A DNA stretch of 6,342 nt from Anaerolineae bacterium. GTDB taxonomy: Bacteria; Chloroflexota; Anaerolineae; 4572-78; J111. The translations under genes were made by a program, and so were the position numbers. The stretch covers positions 1-6,342 of the forward strand of contig JAGRCC010000494.1 in NCBI GenBank assembly GCA_020433785.1. Direction: 5' to 3'. Positions 1 to 6,300 of this stretch are shown piece after piece. How positions within the stretch are numbered: position 1 is the stretch's first letter; every line of letters begins with the position of its first letter. The notes beneath the pieces are model-generated. The model saw nothing but the letters and a program-made list of their open reading frames with translations, had not been told where the DNA came from and did no database searches.

Positions 1-29
1 GGGCCATTTAGCCGGGTTAAGGCCCGTTT

Positions 30-62
30 GGAAAGGTGTCAGGTCTTGTTCCCGGAAAGGTG
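30..62. repeat. Two direct GGAAAGGTG repeats 24 bp apart
   Basis: The nonamer GGAAAGGTG occurs at 30-38 and again at 54-62, separated by a stretch reading TCAGGTCTTGTTCCC. It is visible directly in the sequence. It could be part of a short intergenic repeat family or chance, and the window has no further copy that would settle this. Confidence 0.35.
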
Positions 63-81
63 GCAACTGGGGTTAAATAAT

Positions 82-105
82 AAAAAAACGCTCTTGCCGT
101 AAAAG
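82..105 (-). terminator. Weak possible terminator for minus-strand transcription
   Basis: Read on the minus strand, CTTTT-ACGGC-AAGAG can form a 5-bp hairpin with one G-U pair. It is followed two bases later by seven T residues. The stem is short and AU-rich, and it lies about 165 bp past the ABC gene stop codon, so its use by that transcript is only a possibility. Confidence 0.2.
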
Positions 106-171
106 ACTGTTTAAGCACAATCATAACGGCGTGGGCTACATTATAACTCAAAACCACTCCTCCCCAAAGAA

Positions 172-184
172 TGGTTCAGAACCA
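172..184. repeat. 13-bp palindrome TGGTTC-A-GAACCA
   Basis: Perfect 6-bp arms flank a single central A. Such a tight dyad cannot fold as a hairpin with all pairs but is the right shape for a small dimeric DNA-binding protein. No gene start is close enough to tell what it would control, so it may be chance. Confidence 0.3.
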
Positions 185-248
185 CCTGGCACGCATTTTT
201 AAGTGGGGCGAATCATCGCCTATGAGCGCTCAGGGGTACCGTTAGACG

Positions 249-271
249 CCGACCGACCGACCGGGCCGGTC
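249..271. repeat. CCGA tandem tetranucleotide joined to a GACCGG/CCGGTC palindrome
   Basis: Three CCGA units (249-260) run into a GACCGG-G-CCGGTC inverted repeat (259-271), which ends on the last base of the ABC gene stop codon (271-273 on the minus strand). It may form a compact GC-rich stem at the 3' end of that transcript, but no T-tract follows, so it is not a standard intrinsic terminator. Confidence 0.35.
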
Positions 272-1182
272 TATTCACGCACAATCTGCACAAAAATTTC
301 ATCCAACGAGGGTAAAGCCACGTCAAATTTATCGAGCATAAAGTGATCGGTACTGATGATGGTGCGCAGGATGGTTTGGGGGTCGGCTTCGGGCAGGAGG
401 GTGAGGTACCAATCGTTGGCGCTCCGACGCTCGATATGGGCCACACCTGGCAGGGCATCGAGCCGGCCGCTGCCGCTGAGGTGTAAGATATCGCGAGCAA
501 AGCGGCGGCGAACCTCGGCCACCGGACCTTGCAAAACCACCTGGCCGTGATGGATTAGCACAATTCGGTCACACAAGGCTTCAACCAGGTTCAGTTGGTG
601 GCTGGTCATAATCACCGCTTTGCCTTGGTCGCGCAGCTCCAAAATGATATCACGCACCAGTTGGGCGTTGACCGGATCGAGATTGGCAAACGGTTCATCG
701 ATGATTAGCAGGTCCGGGTGGTGCAGCACAGCGGCGATAACCTGCACTTTTTGGGTCATCCCCCGGCTGAGGGTTTCGATTTTCTGGCGATACTGGCCGG
801 CCAGTTCCAACCGTTCCAGAAAGGCTTCGGCCCGGTGTCGCGCCTCGGGGCCGGTTAATCCTTTGAGTTTGCCCAGGTAAACCAAACAGTCCAGCACCCG
901 CATGTGAGGATACAGCCCCCGCTCTTCGGGCATATAGCCAATGCGATCCTTCCGCGCCTGGCTCATCGCGCCGCCGAGCACTTCAATAGCGCCGGAATCC
1001 GGTTTGAAGATATCAAGAATCATACGGATAGTGGTGGTCTTGCCAGCGCCATTTGGCCCTAACAAACCAAAAACCTCGCCGGGCCATACCTCGAAGCTAA
1101 CGTCGGTTACCGCCTCTTTGGGGCCAAAGGTTTTACGGATATTGCGGACAGAAACAAGTGGGGCCGGTGTGGTTGATATCAT
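271..1182 (-). CDS. ABC transporter ATP-binding protein, NatA-like with C-terminal DUF4162-type region
   Basis: This 303-residue cytoplasmic ATPase would power a membrane permease that is not in this window. In order it shows Walker A GPNGAGKT (residues 42-49), a Q-loop region reading GYMPEERGLYP (82-92), signature LSRGMTQK (138-145), Walker B LLIIDEP with D162 and catalytic E163, D-loop NLDP (167-170) and switch H195. All are intact. Glutamate stands where the Q-loop glutamine usually is, which to my knowledge is a feature of this NatA/YhaQ-type subfamily. Residues from about 223 to 300 form an extra C-terminal domain resembling DUF4162. Full length for the family. The ATG at 1182 lacks a Shine-Dalgarno sequence but sits 9 bp from a near-consensus promoter, which fits leaderless translation. 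The substrate is unknown; NatA-type relatives act in export of Na+ and other compounds, which cannot be tested here. It is divergent from the M20 gene. Confidence 0.95.
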   Translation of the reverse strand: MISTTPAPLVSVRNIRKTFGPKEAVTDVSFEVWPGEVFGLLGPNGAGKTTTIRMILDIFKPDSGAIEVLGGAMSQARKDRIGYMPEERGLYPHMRVLDCLVYLGKLKGLTGPEARHRAEAFLERLELAGQYRQKIETLSRGMTQKVQVIAAVLHHPDLLIIDEPFANLDPVNAQLVRDIILELRDQGKAVIMTSHQLNLVEALCDRIVLIHHGQVVLQGPVAEVRRRFARDILHLSGSGRLDALPGVAHIERRSANDWYLTLLPEADPQTILRTIISTDHFMLDKFDVALPSLDEIFVQIVRE

Positions 1183-1191
1183 AGAACCGAA

Positions 1192-1220
1192 ATTTTAATA
1201 TTGCCGCCAGGTCGTGTCAA
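1192..1220 (-). promoter_or_regulatory. Sigma-70 type promoter of the ABC ATPase gene
   Basis: On the minus strand TTGACA (1220-1215) is a perfect -35 box, followed by a 17-bp spacer and TAAAAT (1197-1192), which matches TATAAT at five of six bases. Only 9 bp separate the -10 box from the ATG at 1182. Transcription should therefore start within a few bases of the start codon, giving a leaderless or near-leaderless mRNA. The absence of a Shine-Dalgarno sequence agrees with this. Confidence 0.7.
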
Positions 1221-1237
1221 GCGTGACCCGTAACATT

Positions 1238-1265
1238 TTGACTTTTCTGTTGAGGTTATTACACT
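1238..1265 (+). promoter_or_regulatory. Candidate promoter of the M20 peptidase gene
   Basis: TTGACT (1238-1243), 16 bp and TACACT (1260-1265) make a reasonable sigma-70 pair, with five of six and four of six consensus bases. It would give a leader of about 25 nt containing the GGAG ribosome binding site (1288-1291) ahead of the ATG at 1297. It is divergent from the ABC gene promoter, and the two -35 boxes are about 17 bp apart. Confidence 0.45.
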
Positions 1266-1296
1266 AAAAGACATCCTGCGTCACTCTGGAGACTCC

Positions 1297-2439
1297 ATGA
1301 TTACCCCGAATCGATGCGCCGAATGGCTTAGTCAGTTAGTTCAAATTCCTAGCGTCAACCCAACGCAGGCCGGCCCGCACTCCGGCCCGCCCGGCGAAGG
1401 CCGCCTGGCAAAGCGTTTGATTGAATGGTTCGAACAATTTGGGGCCGAAGTTCACACCGAGGAAGTGCATCCCGGCCGGCCTAATGTTTACGGCCTCTGG
1501 CGCGGCCAAACCGACCGCTGGATTGCCGTGGATGTTCATATCGATACCGTCGGCGTTGAACATATGACCGACGACCGCTTTAGCGGACGCATCGCCGACG
1601 GGCGAGTCTACGGCCGAGGGGCGGTAGATACCAAAGCTTCGTTAGGCGTTATCTTGGCGCTGTTGGAAGCGATGCACCAACAAGGGCTAATGCCTCAGGC
1701 CAATTTGCTCATCGCCGCCACGGTCGATGAAGAAAATGGGGCACAAAGCGCGCCCATCTTTGCCCGCTGGATCCATCGGCAGCAAATCCCGCTTCATCAA
1801 CTGATTATTGCCGAACCCACCATGTGCTGCCCCGTTTATGGCCATAAAGGGGGCATCCGCTTTGAATTTACCGTGACCGGTCGGGCCAGCCATTCCTCTA
1901 CGCCCCAACTAGGCCAAAATGCGGTTACCGCCGCCGCCCAGCTGGTGTTGGCTTTAGACGCCGAAGACCAACGCATTCAAGCCCTGCCGCCCCACCCGGA
2001 ACTGGGCACAGCTACGATGACCGTCACCATTATCCACGGCGGCACCGGCACGAACGTGGTGCCCGACTCCTGCCAAATCTATGCTGGCTGGCGCTCGGTG
2101 CCGGGGGACAATGTGGCTGAAATTACGGCTCGAATTCGAGCATTGGCCGAACAGCGCTGTCCGCTGCCGGTCTCGATGGCCGTTGCCGGCAGTATCGAGC
2201 CGTTCTACCAGTCGCCCGACACCGCCTGGCTGCGCCAACTGGCCGAGTGGTCGGGATTTGCGCCAACCATCGCGCCTTATGCCACCAATGCCTGGGCCCA
2301 CAGCGGCCGGCCTTATGAGTGTGTGGTGCTCGGCCCTGGATCGATTGATCAGGCCCACGGGGCTGAGGAGTGGGTTGAAATTTCAGAGTTAGAAAAATTG
2401 GCCCATATTTATCGGCACTGGTGGGGACTTGCCCCCTAG
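1297..2439 (+). CDS. M20 family metallopeptidase/deacylase (ArgE/DapE/ACY1-like)
   Basis: A 380-residue zinc-dependent amidohydrolase of the M20 fold, expected in the cytoplasm because no signal peptide is seen. These enzymes cleave peptide or N-acyl amide bonds. The catalytic set is complete: metal ligand H81 and D83 in VHIDT, bridging D111 in GRGAVDTK, general base E145 and ligand E146 in VDEEN, ligand E173 in IAEPT, and the C-terminal ligand H354 in QAHGAEEW. The inserted dimerisation domain begins around residue 184 (HKGG) and carries the conserved H199 in GRASHSSTP. Length is normal for the family. The ATG at 1297 has GGAG five bases upstream. The ferredoxin gene follows after 48 bp on the same strand. 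Sequence alone does not separate acetylornithine deacetylase, succinyl-diaminopimelate desuccinylase and dipeptidase roles, and no arginine or lysine gene is nearby, so I give no symbol. Confidence 0.93.
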   Translation: MITPNRCAEWLSQLVQIPSVNPTQAGPHSGPPGEGRLAKRLIEWFEQFGAEVHTEEVHPGRPNVYGLWRGQTDRWIAVDVHIDTVGVEHMTDDRFSGRIADGRVYGRGAVDTKASLGVILALLEAMHQQGLMPQANLLIAATVDEENGAQSAPIFARWIHRQQIPLHQLIIAEPTMCCPVYGHKGGIRFEFTVTGRASHSSTPQLGQNAVTAAAQLVLALDAEDQRIQALPPHPELGTATMTVTIIHGGTGTNVVPDSCQIYAGWRSVPGDNVAEITARIRALAEQRCPLPVSMAVAGSIEPFYQSPDTAWLRQLAEWSGFAPTIAPYATNAWAHSGRPYECVVLGPGSIDQAHGAEEWVEISELEKLAHIYRHWWGLAP

Positions 2440-2487
2440 CTATCGGAATTTACCTAAAATTAATCACTATTAGAACAGGAGAAAAAA

Positions 2488-2862
2488 ATGCCAAACTTAA
2501 CAATTAATGGGGAAACGTTTGAGGTTGCTACCGGCGAGCGGTTGGTGCTCGCTATCGAAAAAAGTGGCGTCAACATTGGGCATCGCTGCGGGGGATACGC
2601 CCGCTGTACCACCTGCCGGGTCGAGTTTGAGACCGGCGAACCGGAGGTCATGACCAAAGCAGAGTACACCCGGCTAACCGATCGTGATCTGTTTGGTAAG
2701 GTGCGGCTATCGTGCCAGATTGAGTGCGATCGCGATATGAGCGTCAAACCGCTCATAACCCTGGAAAACGAGCCGTCCTGGCAAGACACCGGTCCTGAAC
2801 CGGAAGAAACCGTCACCCCCGAGGCCGAGTGGTTCCCGATCGAGATGTTAACCGGTGAATAG
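2488..2862 (+). CDS. [2Fe-2S] ferredoxin
   Basis: A 124-residue soluble electron carrier. The beta-grasp ferredoxin fold covers roughly residues 3-90. Cluster ligands are C34, C40, C43 (CGGYARCTTC) and C76 (RLSCQ). The first spacing is C-X5-C-X2-C, as in adrenodoxin/ISC-type ferredoxins, rather than the C-X4-C of plant types. C80 is an additional cysteine just after the fourth ligand. From about residue 92 a proline- and glutamate-rich acidic tail extends to the end, beyond the core domain. The start is firm: AGGAG (2477-2481) lies six bases before the ATG. It follows the M20 gene by 48 bp and may share its transcript, though that gap is AT-rich enough to hold its own promoter. The partner reductase or oxygenase is not in the window, so its job is undefined. 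Confidence 0.93.
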   Translation: MPNLTINGETFEVATGERLVLAIEKSGVNIGHRCGGYARCTTCRVEFETGEPEVMTKAEYTRLTDRDLFGKVRLSCQIECDRDMSVKPLITLENEPSWQDTGPEPEETVTPEAEWFPIEMLTGE

Positions 2863-2891
2863 AATCGGATATCGGCTGTAGCCATGCTCAT

Positions 2892-2937
2892 AAGTCAGCA
2901 AATGAAGTCCATTAGCCCTGATTTCATTTGCTGACTT
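2892..2937. terminator. Long hairpin between convergent genes, probable bidirectional terminator
   Basis: Arms at 2892-2906 and 2923-2937 are perfect 15-base reverse complements (AAGTCAGCAAATGAA / TTCATTTGCTGACTT). One G-U pair and two more pairs extend the stem to 18 bp around a 10-nt loop. It lies 29 bp past the ferredoxin stop codon and 5 bp past the stop of the convergent small gene, the right place for a shared terminator. The U-tract is weak on both sides (TTTGCCTTT on plus), so it may act by blocking 3' exonucleases or together with Rho. Confidence 0.65.
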
Positions 2938-2942
2938 TGCCT

Positions 2943-3104
2943 TTAAAGGGCCGTGACGTAAGCTACAACCCCAATAAATAAAGCCAGCATCAATACCATA
3001 TAAATAGCTGCCCCAATAAATATAGCTCGATATGACTTTTCTTCAGTATCGGATGAATTTGATTTTTTGGAGACATGGGTTCGCCATGATTTTGGTCTTT
3101 GCAT
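2943..3104 (-). CDS. Small single-pass membrane protein, 53 residues, function unknown
   Basis: I do not recognise this protein. It has a basic, serine- and lysine-rich N-terminal half (MQRPKSW..., then KKSNSSDTEEK) and one hydrophobic segment from about residue 27 to 51 (FIGAAIYMVLMLALFIGVVA), ending two residues later. The positive N-terminus suggests an inside N-terminus with the tail anchored in the membrane. A longer reading from an ATG at 3176 would add 24 residues. I prefer 3104 because AAGGTGAGG (3122-3114) lies nine bases upstream of it and the longer start has no such site. The gene is more AT-rich than its neighbours and sits alone, convergent with the ferredoxin gene and divergent from the glycosyltransferase gene. 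The good ribosome site and membrane-like composition argue that it is real, but it lacks family support. Confidence 0.6.
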   Translation of the reverse strand: MQRPKSWRTHVSKKSNSSDTEEKSYRAIFIGAAIYMVLMLALFIGVVAYVTAL

Positions 3105-3113
3105 TGTAGTTAG

Positions 3114-3122
3114 CCTCACCTT
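3114..3122 (-). promoter_or_regulatory. Ribosome binding site that sets the start of the 53-residue protein
   Basis: The minus strand reads AAGGTGAGG followed by nine bases and ATG (3104-3102). This is the only Shine-Dalgarno-like site in the reading frame and favours the internal ATG over the upstream one at 3176. Confidence 0.6.
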
Positions 3123-3181
3123 GACATTACTGTGTAGTGTATAATGAATTAAAAAGAACGTAATGAGAATAATCATAAAAA

Positions 3182-3219
3182 TTGGTTAGGTTAAATCGAT
3201 TAACCCTATCCAAACCCTA
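3182..3219. repeat. Dyad and spaced AACCCTA direct repeats in the divergent intergenic region
   Basis: GGTTAA (3189-3194) and TTAACC (3200-3205) form a perfect inverted repeat around ATCGA, with outer TTGG (3182-3185) and CCAA (3210-3213) arms adding symmetry. Overlapping it, AACCCTA occurs at 3202-3208 and 3213-3219, an 11-bp period, which puts both copies on about the same face of the helix. It lies between two divergently oriented genes, a typical place for an operator. No regulator is encoded nearby. Confidence 0.35.
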
Positions 3220-3240
3220 AAACAGGACCCGTTACTATTT

Positions 3241-3267
3241 CTGACTTCCTCTATTTGCGTATATAAT
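3241..3267 (+). promoter_or_regulatory. Candidate promoter of the glycosyltransferase gene
   Basis: TATAAT at 3262-3267 is a perfect -10 box. The best -35 match is CTGACT (3241-3246) at a short 15-bp spacing. Transcription would begin near 3274 and leave a leader of about 65 nt before the ATG at 3338. Confidence 0.4.
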
Positions 3268-3337
3268 CAATCAAGGAAAAAATAAGACCGAAGGACGTAT
3301 ATCTCGGTTAATTTTTAACTTTTTTCAAGTGCGATTG

Positions 3338-6300
3338 ATGCCCGTGGCTACGACCGGCTTAGAGACAACGGCTAATGAGCCGACGCTAACTAATCAACTG
3401 CCACCCCGACGAACTTTAAATCGATTGGCCCTGGCCCTGGTTGCCATTGCGATGGCCGGGGTGGGGCAGATGGCTTTCGCCCAACACTCGCTGTGGGATG
3501 GGCTGCTGCTGTATTTAGTAGCGACCGTCCTCTTTGTGCGGGCGCTTATTCACCAATCCTATCCCCACTTTAAATTCTCCTTGGCCAATCCTCGCCTGGC
3601 TAACACCTTGGCCGTAACCAAGGGCCGGTGGCAGACCGTCGGCTTGGGGCTGATTGGGGCAGCGGTGGTCGTTTCGTCCCTCAGCTACACTTATTTTGGC
3701 CAAGAAGCGCGCCTACATCTGGCCTGGTGGCTCTATTTGACCAGTTTGGGGCTGTTGGTGGCCGGCACGATCTTGTTAACCCCGGCCTTACCGTTCCGCC
3801 CGGAGTTAAACCGCCTATTCCCGACTCGGCAAATTGTCATGGTACTGGCTGTGATTTTTGGATCAGCGCTTTTTATGCGCCTGTTCAACTTCACCCAGCA
3901 GCCGTTCGGCATCTGGTTCGATGAAGCCGAAGCCGGCCTGGCCGCCCGACACATGCTGGCCGATCCGAATTACCGGCCGGTGTTTTACCAACTCATCAAT
4001 GTTACCGGCCACTTTTTAGCGACCTATGCCCTAGCTTTACGCTGGCTTGGCGATTCGATCTATGCGATGCGGGCCGTCAGTGTGCTGTTTGGGTTGGGAG
4101 GCGTCTTGACCGCCTATCTCTTTGGTCGAGAACTGCATGGGCCGCGCTTCGGGCTGGCACTGGCTTTCTTTGTGGCAGTGGCGCGCTGGCACGTTAACTT
4201 TAGCCGTATCGCCATGACCGGCATCGACACGCCCTTCTTTGAGTTCCTAACGCTGTTCTTTTTGACGCGTCTGCTCAAACGGGGCTACCTGCGCGACGCG
4301 CTCTGGGCCGGCCTGGCCTTAGGTTTCGGCTTGACGTTTTACACCGCTTTTCGGCTTTTCATTTTGGCCTTGGTGGTGTTTGTTGGCGTTATGGCGCTGC
4401 GCTGGACCACGCAGGTGGTAAACGCTATGCGCCAGGGCGGCTGGCAGCGCTACCTCATGGCCGCGGTCTTGTTGATTTTAACCGTCTGGCTGGTGTTCAT
4501 GCCGGTAGTCCAATTTGCTCTGGATAACCCCGACGCCTTCTGGTATCGCACCCAGCAAATCTCGATTTTGACCAAACGCGATCAGGCTGATCTGTCGAAG
4601 GCCCTGTGGGAGACCACCCAAAAGCACCTGCTGATGTTTAATTTTGAGGGAGACAAAAACGGGCGGCATAACCTGCCCGGCGCCCCAATGCTCGACCCGA
4701 TCATGGGTGTTCTTTTTATTTTGGGGCTGGGGCTGGCGCTGGCTCGACCGTTTCACCCGGCCAACACCGTTTTCCTTATTTTGTTGCCGGTGGCGCTCAT
4801 CGGCGGCATCTTTAGCCTCGATTTCGAAGCGCCGCAGTCGCTGCGCTCGATTGCGGTCATGCCCGCCATATTTTATTTTGTCACCCTCCCCGTCGTCGCC
4901 TTAGGCCGCGAGGCCGAAACCGTGATGCGGCCGCTGCCCAAAACTTGGGTCTTGGGGCCGGCCGTGGCCGCAGCGGTGGCCATTTTTCTAATCAACGCGC
5001 ACACTTACTTGGTCATCCAGGCCAACGATTTCGCGTCTTGGAACGCTTTCTCCGCCCCGGAAACCATCACCGGCCGGCAAATGGCCAAGCTCGGCCCGGA
5101 TTACACCTATATTTTATCGCCGTTTCTCACCAACCACCCGACCACCCAGTTCTTAGCGCCCGCCATAACGCAGCAGCAGCATCTATCGCTGCCCGATGCG
5201 CTGCCGGTGCGCGATGCTTCCGGGCATCCGGTGGCCATATTTATGCATCCTGATGATGTCTGGGTCTTTAACAACGCTAAAAAAATGTATCCAAACGCCC
5301 AGTTCGAAACTTTTTTTGGCCCCCGTATTTTACCAGACAGCGAGGAAGGCCCACCGAGCGTCTACTTTGTCGGCCTCCAACCTAACGACTTGATGAGCGT
5401 TCGCGGCTTGGATTTACGATATTGGTCAACTACCGCCGAGCCCGAAACCCAATTCTTCACCGGCCCGCTGGCTTCGAGCCGCGCCTTTAATATTAATGCC
5501 ACCTGGCCGCAAGACAGCCCGGTTGAACGTGATTTTTATGCGGAGTGGAACGGTATTTTATACGCGCCTGAATACGGCCCGTACGATTTTCGGCTGGTGA
5601 CGCCGGCCGGCGGCCTGCTGGAAATCGACGGCATCCCCGTCATCGAAGGGACGGCGGAAACGATTGAGGATTTGCTTCTGGCGGAAGGGAATCATCAAAT
5701 CCGGGTGCGGGCCGAGGCCGGTCAGGGCCAAGCGGCGCTCTACTGGCAGCCACCCAGCCAAGATGATGAGAGTCTTATTCCAGCTTGGGCGCTCTATACC
5801 AACCCGGTCACCAATCACGGCCTGCGGGGATCGTTTTACCCCAATCCCGACTGGGCAGGGCCGCCGGCTTTGCAGCGGATCGATCCTTTTTTAGACACCT
5901 ACTTCCACCTCATCCCGCTGAAGCGGCCTTACTCGGTCGAGTGGGAAGGCGCGCTGGTGGCGCCGCAGAGCGGTATCTATCGGCTGGGGCTGCGGGCCGT
6001 ACAGGAAGGCCAGCTTTTTATCGATGGCCAATCGCTGCTGACCACCACCGGCCCGGATGTGTATACTGAAGCGCCCATTTCGCTGGACGCCGGGCTGCAC
6101 AGCCTGCTCATCCGCTATCGCGATACGGTGGATCGATCACGCATCCATTTGAGTTGGATTACGCCCAACGGCGCTATTCAAGCCATCCCCACCGATTATC
6201 TGTGGCCGCCAATGGCCAAATATCCAGAGCCAACCGCCCCGGTGACCGATGAAATCGAAACGCAGCCTATCCGGCTGCACCATATATTCTCGATAGGGGC

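Larger units (their letters stand above)
1..270. other. Left-edge region without a convincing gene
   Basis: No frame here gives a supportable gene. The longest edge-open plus-strand frame runs from position 1 to a TAA at 100-102 (33 codons). It could be the tail of a gene lying to the left, but nothing in its residues is recognisable. A 44-codon minus-strand frame starting with GTG near 156 is also unremarkable. The stretch holds two copies of GGAAAGGTG (30-38 and 54-62), an A7 run (82-88), a GGTTC-A-GAACC palindrome (172-184) and a CCGA tandem repeat abutting the ABC gene stop codon (249-271). No permease partner for the ABC ATPase is encoded here. Confidence 0.5.

Noticed and set aside
1..102. 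Edge-open plus-strand frame of 33 codons ending in TAA at 100-102
   Set aside because: It is too short and carries no recognisable motif. It could be the tail of a gene to the left but cannot be supported from this window.
37..156. Minus-strand frame of about 44 codons starting with GTG behind a GGGGAGGAG-like site
   Set aside because: The residues look like translated non-coding DNA, with no hydrophobic pattern or motif, and the ribosome-like site lies too close to the GTG. Not listed as a gene.
1954..2358. 134-codon open frame on the minus strand inside the M20 gene
   Set aside because: It is antisense to a gene with a complete catalytic motif set. Long antisense frames are expected in GC-rich coding DNA, and the translation shows no family features.
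3121..3145. Perfect TTGACA and perfect TATAAT on the plus strand
   Set aside because: The boxes are only 13 bp apart, too close for sigma-70, and no plus-strand gene starts until 3338. They are probably coincidental in AT-rich DNA.
3105..3176. Longer 77-residue version of the small membrane protein starting at 3176
   Set aside because: The extra 24 residues have no ribosome site upstream, while AAGGTGAGG sits correctly before the internal ATG at 3104.
3628..5393. Several 60-100 codon frames on both strands within the glycosyltransferase gene
   Set aside because: All overlap the single continuous frame that shows membrane helices and domain motifs. They are off-frame by-products of GC-rich coding sequence.
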